In this document: in pieces, positions 1 to 6,295 of the stretch
Layout: each line of letters begins with the position of its first letter
How positions within the stretch are numbered: position 1 is the stretch's first letter
NCBI GenBank assembly: GCA_009775605.1
Contig: VSPV01000114.1
Span: 1-8,742, forward strand
Direction: 5' to 3'
Origin: Paramuribaculum sp.
GTDB lineage: Bacteria > Bacteroidota > Bacteroidia > Bacteroidales > Muribaculaceae
DNA length: 8,742 nt
Notes under the pieces: generated by a model
What the model was told of the DNA's origin: nothing
What the model saw: only the letters and a program-made list of their open reading frames with translations
The model's database searches: none
Program-made: the position numbers and the translations under genes

Positions 1-89
1 GTACGCTATTTTTCATTGTGATTTGGCAAAACATCTCTTTCAAAATAAGAAATGTATGCTCTATTTAATAACTTTTTACTACAGATAAA

Positions 90-120
90 TTGGTGTAATA
101 GAAAGTTTTGTTTAATTTTG
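90..120 (+). promoter_or_regulatory. Possible Bacteroidetes promoter just before a hairpin
   Basis: TAATTTTG at 113-120 fits the Bacteroidetes -7 consensus TAnnTTTG, and TTGG at 90-93 lies 19 bp upstream, the usual spacing for the -33 element. Transcription would begin near 126, at the left arm of the hairpin at 127-159. It could produce only a very short transcript, or the match could be chance in AT-rich DNA. Confidence 0.35.
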
Positions 121-126
121 CTGCAC

Positions 127-164
127 AAGTCACACTCTCTTACCAAGAGAAGGTGACTTTTTAT
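127..164 (+). terminator. Rho-independent terminator-like hairpin
   Basis: The outer arms AAGTCAC (127-133) and GTGACTT (153-159) pair perfectly. Inside them CTCTT (137-141) pairs with AAGAG (145-149) around a 3-nt loop, with a small internal loop between the two helices. The right arm runs into a T-tract (158-162). The orientation suits transcripts moving rightwards, either from a gene left of the window or from the promoter-like element at 90-120. Confidence 0.6.
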
Positions 165-219
165 TTCAGGAACAGCCTTAAATCATATACGCCTAAAAGC
201 ATTTCTACCGGATTTTACT

Positions 220-229
220 TATATTTGCG
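220..229 (+). promoter_or_regulatory. -7 promoter element of the ORF6N gene
   Basis: TATATTTG at 220-227 matches TAnnTTTG. Followed by CG, it shares the ten bases TATATTTGCG with the element at 6254-6263. No good -33 TTTG is seen at 17-21 bp upstream. The expected start of transcription is near 233, giving a leader of about 57 nt before the ATG at 290. Confidence 0.5.
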
Positions 230-289
230 TAAACAAAGAGGGTGTGATAAAGTGTCCGCATTTCTGTAAGTAACTATACAATCTAAGCC

Positions 290-856
290 ATGAACGAATT
301 GCAGTTAATCCAGAGTAGAATCTATGAGATACGAGGACAGAAAGTAATGCTTGATTATGATATTGCCATAATGTACGGTATGGAAACTAAATATCTTAAA
401 AGAGCGGTCAAGCACAATATAACTCGATTCCCGGAAGATTTCATGTTTGAACTCACTAAAGAGGAGTTTGAATCTTTGAGGTGCAAAATCAGCACCTCAA
501 ACCGAAGGGGCGGCACACGCTATATGCCCTATGCTTTCACAGAACATGGTGTCGCAATGCTGTCAAGCGTGCTTAACAGCGAGATTGCAATTCAGGTAAA
601 TATTGGCATTATCAGAGCTTTTGTCGCAGTACGTCAGATGGTGACCGACAATTCGCCCCTGAAGCGGCTCTCAGTTCTTGAAAAGAATTTCAACGAACTG
701 AAACAGGACTTAGAGGAGATTTTTGCCGATTACAACGACATAAACGAGGACACGCGCGCACAGATTGAGGCGATAAACACCACTCTCGCCGAACTTCAGA
801 CCAGACCGGCAAACCGTCCTCGCCGCCCGGTTGGATTCATCAAGCCAAAAGAATAA
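290..856 (+). CDS. ORF6N domain-containing protein
   Basis: This 188-residue protein is a full-length ORF6N-domain protein. The family is common in Bacteroidales and phages; it is presumed to bind DNA, like KilA-N and Bro-type domains, but no cellular role is established. Residues about 5-115 carry the domain hallmarks: a YEIRGQKVMLDYDIA stretch (12-26), an ETKYLKRAVKHN helix (32-43), RFPEDFMFELT (46-56), and PYAFTEHGVAMLSSVLNS (80-97) followed by a VNIGIIRAFV helix (103-112). Residues about 125-170 are heptad-like and probably coiled coil, and the tail ends in the RRPVGFIK stretch often seen in this family. ATG 290 is preceded by AT-rich sequence without a Shine-Dalgarno, as is normal for Bacteroidetes. 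A decayed copy of its 5' end lies 4 bp after its stop codon. The AT-rich composition and family distribution suggest mobile or prophage ancestry. Confidence 0.9.
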   Translation: MNELQLIQSRIYEIRGQKVMLDYDIAIMYGMETKYLKRAVKHNITRFPEDFMFELTKEEFESLRCKISTSNRRGGTRYMPYAFTEHGVAMLSSVLNSEIAIQVNIGIIRAFVAVRQMVTDNSPLKRLSVLEKNFNELKQDLEEIFADYNDINEDTRAQIEAINTTLAELQTRPANRPRRPVGFIKPKE

Positions 857-907
857 GCCATGAATGAAATGACGTTAATCAAGAGTAAACCCAGTCAATT
901 GACGTAA
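854..907 (+). pseudogene. Decayed 5' end of a second ORF6N gene
   Basis: Positions 854-887 match 284-317, the start region of the intact ORF6N gene, at 29 of 34 aligned bases, including the shared TAAGCCATGAA around the start codon. From ATG 860 the frame reads MNEMTLIKSKPSQLT and stops at 905-907, compared with MNELQLIQSR in the intact protein. After the ninth or tenth codon the similarity ends abruptly. This looks like the stump of a tandem paralogue removed by deletion or by arrival of the downstream module. It could still be a 15-residue leader peptide, but that is less likely. Confidence 0.6.
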
Positions 908-913
908 AATCAC

Positions 914-921
914 TAATTTTG
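914..921 (+). promoter_or_regulatory. -7 promoter element of the RDD/beta-lactamase operon
   Basis: TAATTTTG fits TAnnTTTG and ends 22 bp before the ATG at 944, predicting a very short leader of roughly 16 nt. No convincing -33 TTTG is present at the expected spacing. It overlaps nothing coding except the region just after the ORF6N stump. Confidence 0.45.
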
Positions 922-943
922 TACATGGATTTATCTTTGAAAA

Positions 944-2635
944 ATGAAACCAAAACTTGGTATTCTCTCTGAATTGCTGGCTCTTCTGATAGATGCCGTC
1001 TTTTCCTACTTCCTGTCCCAAATAGTTGCGGGAACAATGGCTTATTTCTATTATATGCCACCTATAAACGGTTTTCTTATCACATGGCTATCATATTATA
1101 TCGTCTGCTACATAATTTGGCGAAGAACCTTAGGACAATATTTTTTCAATGCCGGAATTATTGACTCCGGCAATAGGAATCTCTTCATTCCCCGGCTTAT
1201 ATTGCGGGAATCCACCACCAGTTTGCCGGCCGCAATCCTCCTGCTTTTCGGATGGAACTACCTGTCACTTATCCGGTTCATGGTCATACTTCTTATCTGT
1301 AGTATTTTTGCAATATTCCGAAATAAAATATTCAAGATTAAAATTGGGAAATGGATCGGAAGAACCACTGCTGAAAAACAAGGACGCCTCAAAAGGTGCG
1401 TCTGTCTCTTTACGGTGTTGATTATTACATCCACAATAGTCCGGACAGTCAACACCCTGGTTACCAACAGCGATTTACTGATTAAAGAACGTCCATTGTA
1501 TGCCGTTCCGCGCCCGTCAGTCCATTCTGTCGAAAAATATGTTGGCTTTTTAAAAGAAAACAAGTCGGACATCAAAGACTATATTTTCGGACTGTTTGAG
1601 AAATATGACCATGTAATTCTTTGCGAAAGAGCACACAGGGAAATGACACAATATGAAATGATTTATGATATTGTGAGCGACGACCGATTCGTTGACAGCA
1701 TAGGCAGTCTGTTTACGGAAATAGGCTGCATTGATTCACGCGAAGCCTATATGGCATTCGTTGATAAAGAATTCAGGAACGAAGAGGAAGTGGACAGCAA
1801 TCTGGCCTCATTTATGACCGTCAACCAATCAGTCCACTTGCTGTGGCCCAATACCAACTGGTTCAACTTTCTGAAAAGACTGTATTATTTTAACCATGGC
1901 AAAAACAAAAAAGTGAATTTGCTCTTTTCTGACCGTAACTGGATTGACAGAACCGAACTTGACAGCAGAGACAGCATCATGGCCGAAAATATCATCTCAA
2001 CACTTCGCGCCGACAGTCTGAAAAAATCTCTGATTATAATGAATTACAGGCATGCTTATCTCACGCCTGGTAACTGCGGATATTATATTTCACGCGCATT
2101 TCCCGGTAAAGTAGCCAATGTGATGATAAACACCGGAAGCGTCAGCCTCATCGACCTTCTTTTAGGAAAAGAGACCATGATACCAACATTACATGGTAAA
2201 TGGGATACCGCCTTCAGACAAATTAAAGATTCTGACTGTGCCTTTGATTTTGAAGGTTCTCCCTTCGGTGAGGACGCGTTCGACCATTTTGTTATGCCAT
2301 GGAACCATGTGCGTTCCTTAAAATACAAAGATATGTTCACAGGTTTTATCCATTATAAGAATCCTGAGGAACAGTTTACAAGCATCGGTTATGACCATAT
2401 TTTTGACCCTGCTAACGAGAAAAAATTAAGGGTCAGAGAATCGGCTCTTAAAGATTATTCATTGGATTACTGGAAAGAGCTGTTGGAGAATGGCATCACG
2501 CGGGAGGAAGGCATAGATATATATTATAGCTCTGAGTTTATTCATAACAAGATTTACATAATGATGTGCGGTATTGCCATTATTTTAATGAGCATTATGT
2601 GCCTAATAAGTTTTTACCGTATTGACAGATTATAA
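944..2635 (+). CDS. Membrane protein: RDD-like domain plus Ere/Tiki-like ectodomain
   Basis: This 563-residue protein has two recognisable parts. Residues 1-126 form a hydrophobic RDD-like unit with segments near 8-30, 41-59 and 93-126, including RRTLGQ (60-65) and IPRLILRES (82-90), which match the RDD pattern of an RxTxG motif followed by an LxRE motif. A further membrane segment lies near 151-167. Residues about 185-530 form a large domain, likely outside the membrane, that resembles erythromycin esterase and the Tiki/ChaN superfamily: CERAH (227-231, compare GExxH), E259, RDSIMAENI (342-350), and MNYRHAYL (366-373), which aligns with the HNAH strand. The first histidine of that last motif is N367; H370 is kept. 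SPFGEDAFD (439-447) looks family-specific. A C-terminal membrane helix spans about 537-557. The substrate is unknown, and the esterase assignment rests on motifs only. It is probably co-transcribed with the beta-lactamase gene that begins 31 bp downstream. Confidence 0.75.
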   Translation: MKPKLGILSELLALLIDAVFSYFLSQIVAGTMAYFYYMPPINGFLITWLSYYIVCYIIWRRTLGQYFFNAGIIDSGNRNLFIPRLILRESTTSLPAAILLLFGWNYLSLIRFMVILLICSIFAIFRNKIFKIKIGKWIGRTTAEKQGRLKRCVCLFTVLIITSTIVRTVNTLVTNSDLLIKERPLYAVPRPSVHSVEKYVGFLKENKSDIKDYIFGLFEKYDHVILCERAHREMTQYEMIYDIVSDDRFVDSIGSLFTEIGCIDSREAYMAFVDKEFRNEEEVDSNLASFMTVNQSVHLLWPNTNWFNFLKRLYYFNHGKNKKVNLLFSDRNWIDRTELDSRDSIMAENIISTLRADSLKKSLIIMNYRHAYLTPGNCGYYISRAFPGKVANVMINTGSVSLIDLLLGKETMIPTLHGKWDTAFRQIKDSDCAFDFEGSPFGEDAFDHFVMPWNHVRSLKYKDMFTGFIHYKNPEEQFTSIGYDHIFDPANEKKLRVRESALKDYSLDYWKELLENGITREEGIDIYYSSEFIHNKIYIMMCGIAIILMSIMCLISFYRIDRL

Positions 2636-2666
2636 CGTTATCACTAACCCAGAAATCAAAATTTTC

Positions 2667-3581
2667 ATGAGACTCTATGCACTTCTGATTTTCACCACAT
2701 TTCTGTTTTATTTTTGTGCATGTAAAAATACGAGACCGAGTGAGGGGCCATCCCTGCGCGATGAATTGTATGCGTTGGTCGATACGGTGCCGGGGACAGT
2801 AGGCATTGCATTTATCAGCGACAACGACACCGTAACCGTAAACAATGGCGTGAAATATCCGATGATGAGTGTATTCAAGTTTCATCAGGCTCTTGCTGTG
2901 GCCGAGAACGTTGAGAAAAGAGGGACTACGCTCGACAGCATGCTGCTTATCCACACCGACGAGCTTGACCGGGACACATGGAGCCCAATGCTCAAAAAAT
3001 ATCCTGAGGGGGATTTCAACATCTCCATCAGCGAATTATTAGCTTACGCGATAACACAGAGCGACAATAATGCGAGCAATCTGCTGTTCAAACATATTCT
3101 TTCGCCGGGCGAGACTAACGATTTCGTCAAATCCATAGCCCGCGACACCACATTCCAGATTCGCTATTCGGAATCGGAGATGAAAGCCAATCATCCATTA
3201 AGTTATCTCAACTACACATCGCCGCTGGCAGCCGCATCGCTGATGCGCCAGGTGTTCGAGGAAAAATTGGTTGACGGCGCCCAGGACTCAATAAAGCATT
3301 ATCTTTCGATAGTCACCACGGGGCACGACCGTCTTGGAGCGGCCGTGCAGGATTCCGATATTCTGATATTCGCCCATAAAACCGGCAGCGGCTACCATAA
3401 CGAAGCCGGAGAACTGATGGCCTATAATGATGTGGGATATTTCCGCCTCAAAGACGGCCGCAGCTACGCCCTCGCCGTCCTCATCCGCGACTTCAGCGGC
3501 AGCGAAGCGGAAGCCTCAGCAGTAATCGCCAACATCTCCAAATGCGTTTACAACCACGTCAATAATCCTACTATGCATTGA
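2667..3581 (+). CDS. Class A (subclass A2) beta-lactamase, CfxA/CblA-like lipoprotein
   Basis: This 304-residue serine beta-lactamase would hydrolyse beta-lactams in the periplasm. All class A motifs are present: S68-V-F-K71 (Ambler 70-73), S132-D-N134 (Ambler 130-132), E171-M-K-A-N175 (Ambler 166-170) and K238-T-G240 (Ambler 234-236). Long stretches such as YPMMSVFK, TQSDNNASN, NYTSPL and AHKTGSGY resemble my recollection of CfxA, and TTGxxRL (217-223) is typical of subclass A2. The N-terminus is hydrophobic and ends in FCAC (16-19), a plausible lipobox with C19 lipidated, so a membrane-anchored enzyme is likely. ATG 2667 is preferred over a TTG at 2622 because the earlier start overlaps the upstream gene and puts charged residues before the signal peptide. 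No promoter is evident in the 31-bp gap, so it is probably read from the promoter before 944. The resistance spectrum cannot be inferred, and the exact family is not known. Confidence 0.9.
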   Translation: MRLYALLIFTTFLFYFCACKNTRPSEGPSLRDELYALVDTVPGTVGIAFISDNDTVTVNNGVKYPMMSVFKFHQALAVAENVEKRGTTLDSMLLIHTDELDRDTWSPMLKKYPEGDFNISISELLAYAITQSDNNASNLLFKHILSPGETNDFVKSIARDTTFQIRYSESEMKANHPLSYLNYTSPLAAASLMRQVFEEKLVDGAQDSIKHYLSIVTTGHDRLGAAVQDSDILIFAHKTGSGYHNEAGELMAYNDVGYFRLKDGRSYALAVLIRDFSGSEAEASAVIANISKCVYNHVNNPTMH

Positions 3582-3603
3582 AAACGCCTTGTTTTCAAGC
3601 ACT

Positions 3604-3649
3604 AAAATGACCCCATGGAAAATATTGCTATTTCCACGGGGTCACTTTT
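3604..3649 (+). terminator. Terminator between convergent genes
   Basis: TGACCCCATGGAAA (3608-3621) pairs with TTTCCACGGGGTCA (3631-3644) over 14 positions with one A-C mismatch and a 9-nt loop. CTTTTA follows on the plus strand and AAAA precedes it. On the minus strand the hairpin is followed by TTTT, so it may also stop transcripts of the convergent GH3 gene, 83 bp beyond that gene's stop codon. Confidence 0.8.
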
Positions 3650-3662
3650 ATTTCTCAGAGTC

Positions 3663-3705
3663 ACCACGTCGATAAGGATAACGACGTCCCATAAAATGAC
3701 GTGGT
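3663..3705. repeat. Overlapping inverted repeats after the GH3 stop
   Basis: ACCACGTC (3663-3670) can pair with GACGTGGT (3698-3705) around a 27-nt loop. ACGTCG (3666-3671) can instead pair with CGACGT (3682-3687) around a 10-nt loop. The two hairpins exclude each other and share the ACGTC core. No T-tract follows on either strand, so a simple terminator is not supported. It may be a 3'-UTR structure of the GH3 transcript or chance. Confidence 0.35.
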
Positions 3706-3726
3706 TAGGACCAATAAAGTCGGCGG

Positions 3727-6093
3727 TTATTTCGGGGCGGTTATTGCAGCGGTAGCGCGGAGGCGGATGTCGTCGGAGGATGCGCCTACCATTATCTCCC
3801 AGGGGGCGGTTTCGAGGCGGCTCTGCATGTCGAGGCCTATTATTTCGAAATCCTTGGCGTTGAGCGGAAGAGTTACCTTAACGCTCTTGCCGGCGGGAAC
3901 GGCCACACGGCTGAAAGCCTTGAGCTGCTTCATGGGCTGCACGGTCGATGCGTGTTTGGGGCGGGCGTAAAGCTGCACCACCTCGTCGCCGTCGCGTGAG
4001 CCGGTGTTCGTCACGGTAAGCGTTGCCGAGACGGGAACGCCGGTTGTCGGATCGGCTGCGATTTCGAGGCCGGAGTATTCAAACGTGGTGTAGCTCAGAC
4101 CGTAGCCGAAAGGATAGAGCGGCTTGGCAGAGAGTTCCACATAGTCGTGTAGCGACGGCGAACGGCGGTTGTAGTAAATCGGTATCTGTCCGAGGGCGCG
4201 GGGAACGGTATAAGGCAGTCGGCCCGAAGGATTGAAGCTGCCGAATATCACGTCGGCAATCGCGGTGCCACCCTCCTGTCCGGGATAGTAGGCGGTAAGG
4301 AGAGCGTCGGCGTTGGCTTCGGCCCAGGTCTTGTCGAGCGGACGGCCTTCAACATACACCACCACAAGAGGCTTGCCGGTAGCTTTCAGCGCCTCCAGAA
4401 GTTCCTGCTGGCGACCCATCAGCGTAAGGGTGGCGCGGTCGTATCCCTCGCCGCTTTCCATATCGCTCACGGCATTGGCGTCGACCACAGCGGCGCCTGT
4501 TTCTTTATATGACGTCTTGAAATCGCGTGCGCTCGAACCGCCCACAACGGCCACAACCACATCAGCGCCGCGGGCGGCAGCCACTGCAGCGGGAATGTCT
4601 GTATTGGCGGTATCGCGGATGGCACAGCCCTTCACATACACGAGGTTTTCTTTGGAGAGATGGCTCAGGAAGCCGTGGCGCACGGTCTTCACGTTGCCCT
4701 CGTCCTGCGGGGCGGTATAGTCGCCGAGCATATTGTATACATTGTCGGCGTTCGGACCAACGAGCGCCACTTTCACCTTCTTAGGGTCGAGCGGCAGAAT
4801 GGAGCCGGAATTCTTCAGCAGGGTCACCGATTCGCGGGCCACGTCGAGCGCCACGTTGCGGTGTGAGTCATTGCGCACCGCGCGGGCGGCCGCAGCGGGG
4901 TCTACGTATGGATTCTCAAACAGTCCCATCTCGAACTTGAGCCTGAGCACCCAGCGCACGGCATTGTCAAGGTCGCCCTCGGTGATTTTGCCTTCTTTCA
5001 GCGCGGTGGTGAGATTGCGGAAAGCCTGACCGCCCAGGTCCACGTCAAGGCCGGCAAGCAGCGCATTGGTAGCCGCGCCCACCATATCGGGCACCGTGTG
5101 ATGGCTGCCGAGAATACCTTCTATGCTGTAGAGGTCGCTTACAGTGTAGCCGCGGAACTTCCAGCGGTCACGCAGCAGATTGGTGAGGAGCTCGCGGTTG
5201 GATGTGCAAGGCACGCCGTCAACCGAGTTATACGAGGTCATCACCGAGAGCGCGCCGGCATCGATGGCGTCGTGGAACGGCGGCAGGAAATACAGATAGA
5301 GGTCGCGCTCGCCCACGGTGGTGAAATTGCCGTTCTGGCCTCCTTCGGGGGCGGCGTAGGCTATGAAGTGTTTCAGAGTGGCTATGGTGGAGTTGGGTTT
5401 GGCAAGGTCACCGCCGCCAAGACCGCGGACCATCGCGGCCCCGATTGTACCGGCAAGCTTGGGATCCTCGCCCATCGTCTCCTCTACGCGGCTCCAGCGC
5501 GGATCGCGCACAAGGTCGAGCACCGGACCGTAGCTTATGTGGGCGCCCTGGGTGCGCACCTCATTACCTATCACGCGGCCCACGCTCTCAATCAGCTCCG
5601 GATTCCATGTGGCGGCCATTCCTATGCCTGTGGGGAACACGGTGGCGCCAATGGCCATGTGGCCGTGAGGAGCCTCCTCGGCAAGGAACATCGGTATGCC
5701 CAGGCGCGTATTCTCAATCACATATTTCTGGATGGCATTGCCGGCCATTGCCGCAAGGCGCGGATTAAGACCGTTGTCGAGTGTACGCTGGGTCCAGGGG
5801 TCGGCGCGGTACACGGCCCACAGCATTCCCGGCTGCGCCTGCGCCATCAGTTCACGGAACTTCTCCGACACTGCCACGCTATTGCGGTCGGCACTCACAT
5901 CATACATCTCCCAGCCCAGCGGACACAGAAGCTGGCCCACTTTCTCCTCCACGGTCATGCGCCCTATCAGGTCGTCGACACGCTTTTCAACCGGAAGCTT
6001 GGGATTAAGGAAATCGCCCTTGACCGAGCGCGCGTGCGCCCCGAGCGTAAAAACTGCGGCAAACGCCGCGGCAAACAATAATTTCTTTCGCAT
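3727..6093 (-). CDS. Glycoside hydrolase family 3 beta-glycosidase, secreted
   Basis: This 788-residue exo-acting enzyme would release sugars from the non-reducing ends of beta-linked glycans in the periplasm or at the outer membrane. It has a type I signal peptide (MRKKLLF..., cleavage likely after AHA at 19-21). The GH3 N-terminal barrel spans about 30-390, with DPRWSRVEETMGEDP (197-211), KHF (241-243) and nucleophile D320 in GYTVSD. The GH3 C domain spans about 420-640, with E549 in SGEGYDR as the likely acid/base. A fibronectin III-like domain spans about 690-760 (VTNTGSRDGDEVVQLY). This is the usual three-domain BglX-type layout and length. The start at 6093 is chosen over 6141 because it begins directly at the signal peptide. 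Substrate (glucoside, xyloside or other) cannot be fixed by eye. No susC/susD genes are in view. High GC and codon use resemble purB. Confidence 0.92.
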   Translation of the reverse strand: MRKKLLFAAAFAAVFTLGAHARSVKGDFLNPKLPVEKRVDDLIGRMTVEEKVGQLLCPLGWEMYDVSADRNSVAVSEKFRELMAQAQPGMLWAVYRADPWTQRTLDNGLNPRLAAMAGNAIQKYVIENTRLGIPMFLAEEAPHGHMAIGATVFPTGIGMAATWNPELIESVGRVIGNEVRTQGAHISYGPVLDLVRDPRWSRVEETMGEDPKLAGTIGAAMVRGLGGGDLAKPNSTIATLKHFIAYAAPEGGQNGNFTTVGERDLYLYFLPPFHDAIDAGALSVMTSYNSVDGVPCTSNRELLTNLLRDRWKFRGYTVSDLYSIEGILGSHHTVPDMVGAATNALLAGLDVDLGGQAFRNLTTALKEGKITEGDLDNAVRWVLRLKFEMGLFENPYVDPAAAARAVRNDSHRNVALDVARESVTLLKNSGSILPLDPKKVKVALVGPNADNVYNMLGDYTAPQDEGNVKTVRHGFLSHLSKENLVYVKGCAIRDTANTDIPAAVAAARGADVVVAVVGGSSARDFKTSYKETGAAVVDANAVSDMESGEGYDRATLTLMGRQQELLEALKATGKPLVVVYVEGRPLDKTWAEANADALLTAYYPGQEGGTAIADVIFGSFNPSGRLPYTVPRALGQIPIYYNRRSPSLHDYVELSAKPLYPFGYGLSYTTFEYSGLEIAADPTTGVPVSATLTVTNTGSRDGDEVVQLYARPKHASTVQPMKQLKAFSRVAVPAGKSVKVTLPLNAKDFEIIGLDMQSRLETAPWEIMVGASSDDIRLRATAAITAPK

Positions 6094-6169
6094 ATCTGTA
6101 TTTATATCAAATCTAAGGTTTGCGGCACCGAAGGGCGGCATAAGCTTTTCATGGCGCGCCGCATCTGTG

Positions 6170-6177
6170 CAAATTTA
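6170..6177 (-). promoter_or_regulatory. -7 promoter element of the GH3 gene
   Basis: On the minus strand this reads TAAATTTG followed by CA, a full match to TAnnTTTG. Transcription would start near 6164, giving a leader of about 70 nt. No clear -33 TTTG is seen at the usual distance. The element sits back to back with the promoter at 6233-6263 in the divergent intergenic region. Confidence 0.5.
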
Positions 6178-6232
6178 GCCAAAATTTAAATTCCATTCAC
6201 CCCTACTGCGGCATAAAAGCTCATTTTGTGAG

Positions 6233-6263
6233 TTTGTATTGTCAAAATTTCAGTATATTTGCG
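6233..6263 (+). promoter_or_regulatory. Promoter of the small secreted protein gene
   Basis: TATATTTG (6254-6261) is a full -7 element followed by CG, and TTTG (6233-6236) lies 17 bp upstream, slightly shorter than the usual 19-21. Transcription would start near 6267 and give a leader of about 29 nt before ATG 6296. Because the promoter lies inside the longer open frame that begins with TTG at 6239, it argues for the ATG start. Confidence 0.6.
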
Positions 6264-6295
6264 AAAATATCCAATCCTTTAACATCTTTACCGCA

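Larger units (their letters stand above)
1..289. other. AT-rich leading intergenic region
   Basis: No gene can be supported here. One plus-strand frame is open from the window edge to a TAA at 86-88 (28 codons) and another to a TAA at 66-68. Neither has recognisable content, so a gene tail entering from the left is possible but not shown. The region holds a hairpin with a T-tract (127-164) and two promoter-like elements, listed separately. Confidence 0.5.

Noticed and set aside
1..126. Tail of a gene entering from the left
   Set aside because: Two short open frames end here, but neither has recognisable content. A terminator follows, yet that alone is not enough to call a gene.
2622..2650. 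Perfect TTGACA, as a sigma-70-type -35 box before the beta-lactamase
   Set aside because: No TATAAT-like element lies about 17 bp downstream, and Bacteroidetes use TTTG/TAnnTTTG promoters. The bases are also the coding end of the upstream gene.
2622..2666. TTG start for the beta-lactamase
   Set aside because: It overlaps the preceding gene by 14 bases and adds polar residues before the lipoprotein signal. ATG 2667 gives a normal N-terminus.
5098..6081. 327-codon plus-strand open frame inside the GH3 gene
   Set aside because: It is antisense to a clearly recognised GH3 enzyme. Its Ala/His/Gly-rich sequence reflects the complement of GC-rich codons and shows no domain.
6094..6141. 16-residue upstream extension of the GH3 protein
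   Set aside because: The classical signal peptide begins exactly at the internal methionine at 6093. The extra residues are charged and would disrupt export.
6239..6295. N-terminal extension of the small exported protein from TTG
   Set aside because: It would bury the signal peptide behind 19 residues and would include the promoter -7 element within the coding region.
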